DNA of 40,203 nt from SHLQ01 sp964562985 (lineage in GTDB: Bacteria; Actinomycetota; Acidimicrobiia; Acidimicrobiales; SHLQ01). The notes beneath the pieces are model-generated. The model was not told where the DNA came from and ran no database searches. It saw only the letters and a list, made by a program, of their open reading frames with translations. The stretch is from contig CAZLWE010000032.1 of the NCBI GenBank assembly GCA_964562985.1, forward strand, positions 1 through 40,203, in the 5' to 3' direction. Below are positions 1 through 7,761 of this stretch, piece by piece (the stretch's first letter is position 1; each line of letters opens with the position of its first letter). The position numbers were made by a program, and so were the translations under genes.

Positions 1-52
1 TGTCGACCTTCTCCTTACCATGGAGACGCTCTACCGACTGAGCTAAGGGAGC
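1..52 (-). tRNA. tRNA-Thr (GGT anticodon), 3' part cut off by window edge
   Basis: Read on the minus strand from position 52, the sequence starts with a 7-base acceptor strand GCTCCCT, then TA, a D arm with stem GCTC/GAGC, and an anticodon stem TCTCC/GGAGA closing the loop ATGGTAA. The anticodon is GGT, which reads the Thr codon ACC. The T arm and the 3' acceptor strand lie beyond the left edge, so the gene is partial here and acceptor pairing cannot be checked. Confidence 0.9.
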
Positions 53-156
53 TGGTTTCGCAAGATTCTGCGGCTGTCCATCATGCCACGGACGCCCAAG
101 GGTTAAAACCTCAAGTTTTACTTAGGGTCGGCCCTATCGCTGCCGAACTTATACCT

Positions 157-1428
157 GTGTGGATCGATAGCGTGCATTCCCAAACCAATGAAGGCCTTGA
201 AACGTTGGGCCTCCACGAGCGACTGACCGTCATCGCTAGTGCTGACCCTGCGCGTCGACTTAAGCCGTACCGCCAGGTGCACTCGGCGATGCAGGTCGCC
301 CCAGCGACGTTGCTTCAGGTCCATACCGAATACGGCGACCAGGTCACGGCTCATCGCAACGCCGACGGAACGTCTGCGTTGTACGAAACCACATCCAAGT
401 TGCCGGTTCGCGGCGACGACCCCGGTGTTGGCTTGGTGTCTCAACTCAACAACCAGGCCGAGATGACCGCGCATATGTCGCTGTTCCATGTGACGGCCGA
501 CCGGCTTCGGGCCCGGATAACCGCCGACGCCGATCTGATCGCACTGGCCCGCACGCCGCTGGATCAACTCTTCACGCTCGCGAGCAAGATCACCGCGGAC
601 GAAGCAGAACTGACGCAAACTCGCACTCGCCGAAGCGACCTCTCACAACGAATGGACGAACGTGCCGAGCGCGAGCAAAGCATTTCAGAACAGTTGGATG
701 TGACCAACGAGAGCAACCGGAAGATTCAGTTCCTGACTCTGGCCCTGTTTGCTGTCATCGCCGCTGGCGTGGCCGCAGCGGTGTTGGTATCGACCACCGT
801 CGGCCTCGGAATTTGCGCCGCAGCCTTGATTGTTGCGGCAGGCGGATACTTGGTGAGCAAGCGTCTGAACTCCGATAGCAGCATCGAGGGTGAAGCTCTC
901 GATATCCAGCTTGGACGAGTTAACGAACTGTTCGATACCCACGACCTGACGCAGAATCGTCGACAGGCCGAGGGCTCCCTCGCCGAGAGTGTGGCGCAGT
1001 GGAAGTCGATCGCTGGAAACATCAAGCCGGCAGCTCTGGTCAACGACCGCACTCGCATCGAAGAACTCGCCAGCCACCTTCGCTTGATCGACAACGAGAA
1101 CGTTCTACCGGCCGACACTGATGTTCTGATCGGCTTTGCCTCACTACTCGCTGAACTCAGTCGCCGCTTTCCCGCTGAGCGGATTCCGATCCTCGTGGAC
1201 GACCTGTTCACCGTTGTCGCTCCGCAGTACCACGCCGTTCTCCGCGACCTGATCTTGCGTGCATCTCATCGTCGCCAGGTGATCCTAGAGACCGGAGACC
1301 TGAACGTTGCGAAGTGGGCTGCGGTCGAGGCTGTGGGCGGAGGCGCCGTGCTGATCAGCGACTTCGATATCGATGTCGAACCCATCATCAATGAGGCGAT
1401 GGCCGCCCAAAGCCAGCAAAGCGTGTAG
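157..1428 (+). CDS. Coiled-coil membrane protein with SMC/ABC-like C-terminal segment (unknown function)
   Basis: I do not recognise a named family. The 423-residue product (GTG start) has a soluble N-terminal part, a charged probable coiled coil at about residues 145-190, two adjacent hydrophobic segments at about 192-212 and 214-234, a second helical charged stretch at about 245-285, and a soluble C-terminus. The C-terminal stretch has ILVDDLF (345-351) followed about 25 residues later by RRQVILET (372-379). This resembles the Walker B and H-loop strands of SMC/Rad50-type ATPases. No Walker A motif (GxxxxGKS/T) is visible, so if it descends from an ATPase it is degenerate or incomplete. The start is uncertain: no clear ribosome-binding site precedes the GTG, and a downstream ATG (codon 45) is possible. 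It begins about 100 bases from the divergent tRNA-Thr and ends 11 bases before the GNAT gene. Confidence 0.75.
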   Translation: MWIDSVHSQTNEGLETLGLHERLTVIASADPARRLKPYRQVHSAMQVAPATLLQVHTEYGDQVTAHRNADGTSALYETTSKLPVRGDDPGVGLVSQLNNQAEMTAHMSLFHVTADRLRARITADADLIALARTPLDQLFTLASKITADEAELTQTRTRRSDLSQRMDERAEREQSISEQLDVTNESNRKIQFLTLALFAVIAAGVAAAVLVSTTVGLGICAAALIVAAGGYLVSKRLNSDSSIEGEALDIQLGRVNELFDTHDLTQNRRQAEGSLAESVAQWKSIAGNIKPAALVNDRTRIEELASHLRLIDNENVLPADTDVLIGFASLLAELSRRFPAERIPILVDDLFTVVAPQYHAVLRDLILRASHRRQVILETGDLNVAKWAAVEAVGGGAVLISDFDIDVEPIINEAMAAQSQQSV

Positions 1429-1439
1429 ATTTCGTCGGC

Positions 1440-1928
1440 GTGCGAGTCCGTACCGCCGCCCTAGACGATGCGCAAGCAATCGCTGCCCTGTACAACGTGG
1501 AAGTGCGCGAGACTACTGCCACCTTTGACCTAGAGCCCCGCAGTGTCGAGGCACAGCGCCGTTGGTTACAAGAACGCAGCGGCGCTCATGTCGTTCTCGT
1601 CGCGGAATCCGATGACGGCGAGGTGATCGGGTTTGCATCGCTATCGCCCTACAAGGAGCGTCCGGCGTATTCCACGACCGTCGAGTCCTCGGTGTACGTG
1701 CATCGAGAAACGCGCGGTCAAGGAGTCGGTCGAGAGCTGATGGCCGAGGTGTTGGAGACGGCGCGCTCGCATGGGTTTCACTCAATAATCGCTCGAATAG
1801 CCGATAGCCAGCAACCGTCGCTGGCACTGCATAATTCGCTCGGTTTCGAACTGATCGGTGTCGAACGTGAGGTGGGCCGCAAGTTCGGTCGATGGCTCGA
1901 TGTTTCGGTTATGCAGGTGATGTTGTAG
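1440..1928 (+). CDS. GNAT N-acetyltransferase, phosphinothricin acetyltransferase-like (COG1247)
   Basis: The 162-residue product covers a whole GNAT domain. The acetyl-CoA pyrophosphate-binding motif is RGQGVG at residues 92-97, preceded by the VYVHRETRG strand. The C-terminal strand-helix ALHNSLGFELIGVEREVGRK and the ending RWLDVSVMQ are typical of the bar/pat and MnaT group, which acetylates the amino group of small substrates such as phosphinothricin, methionine sulfoximine or amino acids. The real substrate cannot be read from the sequence. It starts with GTG 11 bases after the upstream gene, and its stop TAG shares one base with the next gene's GTG, so the three genes from 157 to 2701 are probably co-transcribed. 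Confidence 0.88.
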   Translation: MRVRTAALDDAQAIAALYNVEVRETTATFDLEPRSVEAQRRWLQERSGAHVVLVAESDDGEVIGFASLSPYKERPAYSTTVESSVYVHRETRGQGVGRELMAEVLETARSHGFHSIIARIADSQQPSLALHNSLGFELIGVEREVGRKFGRWLDVSVMQVML

Positions 1929-2701
1929 TGCGAGTTTTGATCCTCGGAGAAGGCAAGAGCGGAACCACGGCACTGCTGCGTAGTGTTGCGAGCGCCCTCG
2001 GCGACCCTAGCGAGTTGTTCGAGCCAGCGGTGTTGCAACCCGAGGACCTCGAAGCCGACCCGCTGGTGGTCAAGAAGCTGCTGCTGAGCTGGCGGACCAA
2101 AGAGGCGCGCCTCGCCGAACGCTTCGACAAGCGCATCTTCATCGTTCGCGACCCGCGCGATCGCCTGATCTCGCACCTGTTGTACGACGCGTACAATGCT
2201 GCCTCCGAACTCGATGACTCTCAGCGCACACAATGGCTGGACGCGATCGCTGCGAAGTCGGCAGATCCCGAAAGCATGAGCTTTGCCGGCTTGTTGCATC
2301 GCTGGTGGGAGATTTCTGGGCGTGATCTGCTCTCGCAACATGTCCGAGCAATCGACAGGACCCGACGCTTCCTACGCCGCCAGTCTGATGATTTCTTCGT
2401 GTTGAAGTACGAAGACTATGTCGATGGCGAGTTCGCGGCGGTCGACGACTACCTCGGCCTGACGTTGGCGCCAGGGGTCGTGGCCAAAGCTGAGTCGCGC
2501 GTTTCTCGACGAGGTGGCCACGGTGACTGGCGGATCTGGTTTACGTCGCAGGACCTGCCGGTGTTCCAGCCCATGACGTCAATCGGGTTGGCCTTGCAGG
2601 GCTATGATCCCGACGACTGGGCCGTAGACGAAACCGACAGGATCGACACTGCACTGAGCGTCGATTACGTGCGGGCGCTGTTCGACCGGGTACCTGTTTA
2701 G
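1928..2701 (+). CDS. Sulfotransferase family protein (P-loop, PAPS-type)
   Basis: The N-terminus reads MRVLILGEGKSGTTALLRS. The GEGKSGTT loop (residues 7-14) matches the 5'-phosphosulfate-binding loop of PAPS-dependent sulfotransferases. IFIVRDPRDRLISH (about 70-83) matches the 3'-phosphate-binding segment with its RDPRD core. Sulfotransferases of this kind move sulfate from PAPS to hydroxyl or amino groups; the acceptor is unknown. An upstream in-frame ATG at 1892 exists, but the GTG at 1928 is preferred. It places the P-loop strand at the very N-terminus, as in the family, and shares one base with the stop of the GNAT gene (TAGTG), a common coupling arrangement. The gene converges on yajQ, and the two overlap by four bases at their stops. 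Confidence 0.8.
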   Translation: MRVLILGEGKSGTTALLRSVASALGDPSELFEPAVLQPEDLEADPLVVKKLLLSWRTKEARLAERFDKRIFIVRDPRDRLISHLLYDAYNAASELDDSQRTQWLDAIAAKSADPESMSFAGLLHRWWEISGRDLLSQHVRAIDRTRRFLRRQSDDFFVLKYEDYVDGEFAAVDDYLGLTLAPGVVAKAESRVSRRGGHGDWRIWFTSQDLPVFQPMTSIGLALQGYDPDDWAVDETDRIDTALSVDYVRALFDRVPV

Positions 2702-3186
2702 TCCCGGAAATTGTTGAACTGCAGTGGGATCCCGTGGTCGCCTGCCTTGAGCGCCGCGATCACTTCTTGGAGTGCGTCACGCTTCTTGCCGGTAACGCGT
2801 AGCTGGTCGCCTTGGGTCGATGACTGGATGCCCTTGACACCCAACCCCTTGATCGCCTTGTTCAACTCTTTGGCCTTCTCCGATGAGATGCCTTGGACCA
2901 GTGCAGCTGATTGGCGCACGGTATTGCCCGAGGCTTGTTCGATCTCGCTGTAGTCGAGGACCTTCATCGAGACTTTCCGCTTGGCGAATTTCTCTTCGAG
3001 CACCTGGCGCAGCGCGATGAGGCGGTCTTCGCTGACGGAGGCCATTTTGATTTCGTCTTCGCCCAATTCGACCGACGAATTGGTGTTCTTGAAATCGAAT
3101 CGGTTGGCGATCTCTCGGGCGGCCTGGTCGACGGCGTTGCGGACCTCTTGCAAGTCGACTTGGGAAACAACATCAAAGGACGGCAT
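2698..3186 (-). CDS. yajQ: YajQ family nucleotide-binding protein
   Basis: The 162-residue product has the usual family length and start (MPSFDVVSQVD), followed by EVRNAVDQAAREIANRFDFKNT and the ending DHGIPLQFNNFRD, all hallmarks of YajQ. Members are cytoplasmic proteins made of two ferredoxin-like subdomains. They bind nucleotides; some proteobacterial members bind cyclic di-GMP and act with a transcription factor. That role is not established for actinobacteria and is not visible here. The ATG at 3186 is chosen because an upstream extension would run back into the tRNA-Tyr terminator. The gene lies alone downstream of tRNA-Tyr and is tail-to-tail with the sulfotransferase gene. Confidence 0.93.
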   Translation of the reverse strand: MPSFDVVSQVDLQEVRNAVDQAAREIANRFDFKNTNSSVELGEDEIKMASVSEDRLIALRQVLEEKFAKRKVSMKVLDYSEIEQASGNTVRQSAALVQGISSEKAKELNKAIKGLGVKGIQSSTQGDQLRVTGKKRDALQEVIAALKAGDHGIPLQFNNFRD

Positions 3187-3273
3187 GTCATTAAACCTAG
3201 CGTGATCAGCGGAGCTGCTCGGTCGGTCCTCGACCGGAAGTGTCGAGCGCGGACAGTGTCGAGCGAAACACCG

Positions 3274-3312
3274 CAAAAACGACACTCGCCCTGGGGATCC
3301 CAGGGCGAGTGT
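3274..3312 (-). terminator. Intrinsic terminator of tRNA-Tyr
   Basis: On the minus strand, just past the 3' end of tRNA-Tyr, a perfect 14-base-pair stem (3282-3295 with 3299-3312, three-base loop) is followed by GTTTTTG. The stem is G+C rich and the T-run follows within a few bases, the textbook form of a Rho-independent terminator. It separates tRNA-Tyr from yajQ. Confidence 0.88.
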
Positions 3313-3319
3313 TGCGTTG

Positions 3320-3402
3320 TGGGCCCGGGTGGATTCGAACCACCGTAGGCATAAGCCGACGGGTTTACAGCCCGTTCCCTTTGGCCGCTCGGGCACAGAC
3401 CC
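3320..3402 (-). tRNA. tRNA-Tyr (GTA anticodon)
   Basis: The 83-base gene folds as a class II tRNA. The acceptor strand GGGTCTG pairs with CGGGCCC (two G-U pairs), with discriminator A at 3320. The T arm is GGTGG-TTCGAAT-CCACC and the anticodon loop contains GTA (plus-strand tac at 3366-3368). The long variable arm expected for bacterial tRNA-Tyr is present. The 3' CCA is not encoded. Confidence 0.95.
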
Positions 3403-3447
3403 ATGTAGCACGCAAATGGTATCGCCCCAGCGTGACGTTGGCACCTT

Positions 3448-3585
3448 CTAGATCGTGAGAGCGAAGACCAGAAAGATCAGCATCAACAACGCGAGTCCGA
3501 GTGCAAGGGCACGCATCATGAAGATGCGGTTCTGTGATGTTGGGTAAGGGGTATCGTCCTCGTCGTCGAGACTCGGGATGTTCAT
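3448..3585 (-). CDS. 45-residue single-span membrane protein coupled to htpX
   Basis: This short frame encodes MNIPSLDDEDDTPYPTSQNR, followed by a hydrophobic helix at about residues 27-44 that runs almost to the C-terminus. It therefore looks like a small tail-anchored or single-pass membrane protein with an acidic, proline-containing head. Its ATG overlaps the htpX stop as ATGA (3585-3582), which implies translational coupling and argues that it is real. No family is recognised. It could be a partner or substrate-like regulator of the HtpX protease, but that is inference from position only. Confidence 0.65.
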   Translation of the reverse strand: MNIPSLDDEDDTPYPTSQNRIFMMRALALGLALLMLIFLVFALTI

Positions 3586-4475
3586 CGCCAGTTTTCAGAT
3601 CGCAGGGCCTCGATGCGAGCGCTGGTCGGCGGGTGTGTCGAGAACATCTTGCGGAAACCACCCATGCCGCCGAGGTCGTTGCGGAGCTCTTCTTTCAGCG
3701 GGTTGATGATGTAGTTCGACGCTTGCGCCGGATTGACGTGCTGGGCTGGAAGCAAATGGTTACCTGCAGCGATCTCGAGCTTCTCGAGCGCTTGGGCGAG
3801 CGGTTCTCCGCTGCCCAGCAGACGAGCTGCCGAGGCGTCGGCCTGGAACTCCCGGCTTCGGCTGATAGCCGAGCGGATCAGTGTCGCCGACAGCGGCGCG
3901 AGAACGATAAGTGCGATGGCTGCGAGCGGGTTACCGTCGTTGCTGCTACGTCGTCCGCCGTACACGCCACCCCACATCGCCATACGGGCCAAGAAGGTGA
4001 GGGCCATACCAATCGCCGATGCGACCGAACCGATGAGGATGTCTCGGTTGCGGATGTGTGCGAGTTCGTGGGCGAGCACGCCGCGGACTTCGTCCCAGTT
4101 CATGTGCTGCAACAAGCCGTGGGTCACGGCGACGGCAGCGTTCTTGGGATTGCGTCCGGTCGCGAAAGCGTTCGGTTGGGGGTTCGGGGATACGTACAAG
4201 CGAGGCATCGGCATTTCGGCCCGAGTGGTGAGATCTTCCATGATCTCGAAGTACTCGGGGAACTGGTTGCGGTCTGCGGGAACGGCCTTTGCCGACGCGA
4301 TCGCGATCTTGTCGCTAAACCAGTAACTTCCGCCGACCATTACGAGGCCGACGATCAATCCGAGGCTCGCACCGCTGGTGCCGCCGACGGCTCCACCCAA
4401 AACGATGAAGATGCCGCCGAGCAGGGCGAGCAAGGCAAAGGTCTTGGTGGTGTTTTTAAAGGATGCTTCTGACAT
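3582..4475 (-). CDS. htpX: Membrane-bound zinc metalloprotease HtpX
   Basis: The 297-residue product is a typical M48B protease. It has two N-terminal membrane segments (about 12-31 and 36-52), the zinc-binding motif HELAH (136-140), two further hydrophobic segments (about 146-168 and 184-203), and the third zinc ligand Glu209 in SREFQADA. NAFATGRNP before the active site is also characteristic. HtpX degrades misfolded membrane proteins from the cytoplasmic face and acts alongside FtsH. The ATG at 4475 is chosen over an upstream ATG because a good ribosome-binding site (GAGGAG, about 7-12 bases upstream) precedes it and it gives the standard N-terminus. Translation appears coupled to the small membrane gene at 3448. 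Confidence 0.95.
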   Translation of the reverse strand: MSEASFKNTTKTFALLALLGGIFIVLGGAVGGTSGASLGLIVGLVMVGGSYWFSDKIAIASAKAVPADRNQFPEYFEIMEDLTTRAEMPMPRLYVSPNPQPNAFATGRNPKNAAVAVTHGLLQHMNWDEVRGVLAHELAHIRNRDILIGSVASAIGMALTFLARMAMWGGVYGGRRSSNDGNPLAAIALIVLAPLSATLIRSAISRSREFQADASAARLLGSGEPLAQALEKLEIAAGNHLLPAQHVNPAQASNYIINPLKEELRNDLGGMGGFRKMFSTHPPTSARIEALRSENWR

Positions 4476-4557
4476 GGTGATCTCCTCTGCGAGAACTCGT
4501 ATTGCATCAACAGAGCTCGGAATAACCCTATTCCCCATCGGGCTCTAGAGTCGCCAC

Positions 4558-5247
4558 ATGACCTTCTTTACTTCCGACACCGTGAAATTTTGGAAGGGTC
4601 TCGCCAAAAACAACAAAAAGGCTTGGCTCGACGAGCACCGTAAGGAATACGAGGAACACCTGAAGGCCCCGTATTACCGGCTTGCAGAAGTCTTAGTGGA
4701 ACAGGTCCAAGAGGTCGAACCCGAATACAACACTCCCCCAAAGCAGGCGGTGTATCGAATCAACCGCGATACCCGCTTCGCAAACGACAAGACCCCCTAC
4801 AAGACCCGTCTCGGTATCACCATTGGTCGAAGCCAAAAGCACGACTGGTCGTGGCCGGCCTACACCGTGAGCGTCGGCGTCGACGGCATCTGGGTGGCAG
4901 GCGGCCTGTACAGCCCAACCACCGAGCTACGAGACCACGTCCGTCGCTACGTCGGTGAGCATGCGCCAGAGCTTGCCAAAATCGAGAGGAAATCCACCAA
5001 GTTCGCCAAGACCTTTGGCTCGCTCCAAGGCGATGCGCACAAGCGGGCGCCCGCAGAGGTCAAAGAGTTTGTGGAGACCGAGCCTCGGGTCCTCAACAAG
5101 CAGTGGATCTACTGGCGAGACTTCGAGGACCCCAAACGCTTCCTCGATCCAAAGCTCGACCAGTTCATCCTCGACCAGTGGGAGATCGCCCGCCCGGCGA
5201 TGGACTTCCTCAAAGACGCCTGCCGAAGCTTCGTCCCCTCCGAGTAA
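4558..5247 (+). CDS. DUF2461 family protein (TIGR02453)
   Basis: The 229-residue product shows the family's features in order: an N-terminal FW..L..NN..AWLDEHRKEYE segment, the strongly conserved YRINRDTRFANDKTPYKT (about residues 66-83), a GGLYSP segment, and a C-terminal helical part. The family is widespread in bacteria and fungi and has no established biochemical role. There is no signal peptide or membrane segment, so it is probably cytoplasmic. It is divergent from htpX and convergent with acsA, so it is likely transcribed alone. No clear terminator lies in the 41 bases before acsA. Confidence 0.88.
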   Translation: MTFFTSDTVKFWKGLAKNNKKAWLDEHRKEYEEHLKAPYYRLAEVLVEQVQEVEPEYNTPPKQAVYRINRDTRFANDKTPYKTRLGITIGRSQKHDWSWPAYTVSVGVDGIWVAGGLYSPTTELRDHVRRYVGEHAPELAKIERKSTKFAKTFGSLQGDAHKRAPAEVKEFVETEPRVLNKQWIYWRDFEDPKRFLDPKLDQFILDQWEIARPAMDFLKDACRSFVPSE

Positions 5248-5288
5248 CCATGCTCATCTAACGCGGACCGGTGGGCCTTAAGACTCAC

Positions 5289-7289
5289 CTACTCCTCTTG
5301 GGCGGCTGCACTGGTTGACCCGATTCGGATCGCTTCGACGACTTCGTTGTCCGCGAGGGTTGTCGTGTCGCCGAGAGCCTGCTGGTGGACGATATCGCGC
5401 AGCAGGCGACGCATGATCTTGCCGCTACGGGTCTTCGGCAGGTCCTCGACGAGGAAAATGACCTTCGGACGAGCGATTGGACCCAGCTTCTTTGCAACGG
5501 ACTGACGCAACTCTTCGCGGAGCTCATCACTTGAGGCCACGTCACCACGCAGGATCACGTAGCCCACGATGGCCTGGCCGGTGGTGTCGTCTTTCGCTCC
5601 AACAACCGCTGCCTCGGCAACAGCGAAGTGTTCGACGAGCGCCGACTCAACCTCGGTCGTAGAGATACGGTGCCCCGACACGTTCATCACATCATCGACA
5701 CGGCCGAGACACCACAGATAACCGTCTTCATCGAGCTTCACGCCGTCACCAGCGAAGTACTTGCCGGGAAACTTGCTCCAGTAGGTCTCCTTGTAGCGCT
5801 CGGGGTCGCCCCAGATACCGCGGAGCATCGACGGCCATGGTTTGGCGAAGGTGAGGTAACCGCCGCCCTCTTCTACCTTGTTGCCGTTGTCGTCCACGAC
5901 CTCCACAAACATGCCTGGGACTCCGCCACAGGCCGCCCCAGGCTTCGTCACCGTTGCGCCTGGCAATGGCGAGAGCACGTGGCCACCTGTCTCGGTCTGG
6001 AAGAACGTGTCCACGATCGGCGTTTTTTCTTGGCCGATGTGTTCGTGGTACCACATCCATGCTTCGGGATTGATCGGCTCGCCGACCGTGCCAAGCACGC
6101 GAAGGCTGGAGAAGTCGTAGCCCTCGACCTCCTCAACGCCCCACTTCATGAACGTACGGATCGCCGTCGGTGCGGTGTAGAACTGCGTGACGCCGTAGCG
6201 GCTGATGATGTCCCACATCCTGCCCTTGTGCCATCCGGCCCGTTCGGAACCTTCGCGTTCTTCAAGACGAGGCGTGTCTGGGGTGCCTTCGTAGATCACG
6301 CTCGTGCATCCGTTAGTGAGCGGGCCGTACACGATGTAGCTGTGCCCGGTCACCCAACCAATATCGGCGGCGCACCAATAAATATCGGTCTCGGGCTTTA
6401 AGTCGAACACGTACTTGTGCGTAAAGGCGACCTGGGTCAAGTAGCCACCCGTGGTGTGGATGATGCCCTTGGGCTGTGCGGTAGTACCGGAGGTATAGAG
6501 GATGTACAGCAGCTGCTCGGCATCCATGGAGACAGGTGGGCAGTCAACTGACGCTCCTTCCATCGCGGCGTCCCAGTAATGGTCTCGTCCCTCGGTCCAG
6601 TCGACATCGGTCTTGCATCGATTGACGACGATCACGTTCTCGACGGTCGGCGCGCCGTCGCGCAATGCCTCGTCAACCATTGGCTTGAGCTGGAAGGGCT
6701 GGCCGCGCCGGTAGCCAGCGTCAGCGGTAATAACCATCTTGGCGTCGGCGTCCTCGCAGCGGCTTTTGATGGCGTCCGAGCTGAAGCCGGCGTAGATCAC
6801 GGAGTGCGCAACCCCGATGCGAGTGCAGGCCAACATCGCGATCGCTGTTTCGAGGATCATCGGCAGATATATCGCGACGCGGTCGCCCTTTTCAAGGCCA
6901 AAGCTCTTCAGCACGTTCGCAAACTTCTTGGTCTCGACGAGCAACTCGGCGTACGTCATCGTGCGGGTATCACCCGGTTCGCCTTCGAAGTGATAGGCGA
7001 TCTTGTCACCCTTGCCCGCCTCTACGTGTCGGTCGAGGCAGTTGTAGCTCATATTGAGCTTGCCGTCGCTGAACCACTTGGCGTACGGCAGGTCCCACTC
7101 GAGGACCTTGGTGAAAGGCTTATCCCAGGTCAGGAGCTCTCGGGCATGGCGTGCCCAGAACGCCTCGAAGTCAGCCTCAGCTTCTTCGTAGAGGCTCTGG
7201 TCGGGGGCCAGTGAGTTCTCGACAAACTCCGGCGACGGCGGAAAGGTCCGCGTCTCGTTCTCGAATACAGCGATCGTTGGCTCCGACAT
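5289..7289 (-). CDS. acsA: Acetyl-CoA synthetase (AMP-forming)
   Basis: The 666-residue enzyme activates acetate to acetyl-CoA through acetyl-AMP. It has the full length and all landmarks of the family: the AMP-binding loop YTSGTTAQPKG (265-275, a variant of the usual SGSTGKPKG), the YWCAADIGWVTGHSY segment, DTFFQTETGGH, and the C-terminal PKTRSGKIMRRLLRD. The catalytic lysine in that last motif (about Lys624) is the residue that protein acetyltransferases of the Pat type modify to switch Acs off. The ATG at 7289 is preferred over an upstream start because AGGGAG precedes it at normal spacing and MSEPTIAVFE gives a standard N-terminus. It is a single gene between the convergent DUF2461 gene and the end of the nuo operon. 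Confidence 0.96.
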   Translation of the reverse strand: MSEPTIAVFENETRTFPPSPEFVENSLAPDQSLYEEAEADFEAFWARHARELLTWDKPFTKVLEWDLPYAKWFSDGKLNMSYNCLDRHVEAGKGDKIAYHFEGEPGDTRTMTYAELLVETKKFANVLKSFGLEKGDRVAIYLPMILETAIAMLACTRIGVAHSVIYAGFSSDAIKSRCEDADAKMVITADAGYRRGQPFQLKPMVDEALRDGAPTVENVIVVNRCKTDVDWTEGRDHYWDAAMEGASVDCPPVSMDAEQLLYILYTSGTTAQPKGIIHTTGGYLTQVAFTHKYVFDLKPETDIYWCAADIGWVTGHSYIVYGPLTNGCTSVIYEGTPDTPRLEEREGSERAGWHKGRMWDIISRYGVTQFYTAPTAIRTFMKWGVEEVEGYDFSSLRVLGTVGEPINPEAWMWYHEHIGQEKTPIVDTFFQTETGGHVLSPLPGATVTKPGAACGGVPGMFVEVVDDNGNKVEEGGGYLTFAKPWPSMLRGIWGDPERYKETYWSKFPGKYFAGDGVKLDEDGYLWCLGRVDDVMNVSGHRISTTEVESALVEHFAVAEAAVVGAKDDTTGQAIVGYVILRGDVASSDELREELRQSVAKKLGPIARPKVIFLVEDLPKTRSGKIMRRLLRDIVHQQALGDTTTLADNEVVEAIRIGSTSAAAQEE

Positions 7290-7433
7290 GTCTCCCTTTT
7301 GTTCGTCAGCTGGTGACAATACAGGGACAACACTATCGGCAGCACCGTGGTGGGATCGAATTGCGAGGGGTTCAACCTCGGCGCAGGCGCGCAAATGACC
7401 GGACTAGCGGTCTCGTTGCACTACTTGATCGTC

Positions 7434-7757
7434 TTAGGCGACATCAGCGGTATGGAACTGCGCGACCGCTCGATTGCGAAAGAAGCTCGAGTCTCGAGCG
7501 GTACCCGCGGCGAGAGCGGCAAAGTCGTCCTCGCGGAAGTACTCGGGGTGGTCTCGACGGACCATCGACACAAGTTCCAGGTAGGCCGCCACTAGCTGCT
7601 CGCAGGTTCGTGAAGGGGCGAGGCCCACCGAGTACTCGCCGATGGCCAGTGCCGTGGTGCCAACTTCTAAAGGGGTGCGCTCGGGACTGATCATGAGTGA
7701 GACAGTAGTGTTCCCATTGTCATCTACGCCAGAGCGATTTTCAGATATCTTCATCAC
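7434..7757 (-). CDS. Unknown small protein at the end of nuo cluster 1
   Basis: The product of about 107 residues begins with GTG-ATG (either could be the start) five bases after the midA stop. It is therefore probably the last gene of the nuo-midA transcript. It has no signal peptide, membrane segment or cysteine. It contains a helical-looking middle (TCEQLVAAYLELVSMVRRDHPEYF) and a charged, phenylalanine-containing C-terminus. I recognise no family. The opposite strand also carries an 82-codon frame here (7347-7595), but that frame has no operon context. A role in assembly or regulation of the complex would be guesswork. Confidence 0.6.
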   Translation of the reverse strand: MMKISENRSGVDDNGNTTVSLMISPERTPLEVGTTALAIGEYSVGLAPSRTCEQLVAAYLELVSMVRRDHPEYFREDDFAALAAGTARDSSFFRNRAVAQFHTADVA

Positions 7758-7761
7758 TATT

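Noticed and set aside
3534..4472. Plus-strand open frame (312 codons) opposite htpX
   Set aside because: It covers the HtpX active site on the other strand, and its product has no recognisable domain.
7347..7595. Plus-strand 82-codon frame overlapping the small gene after midA
   Set aside because: It lacks operon context and a good start signal. The minus-strand frame is placed right after midA and is the better choice.
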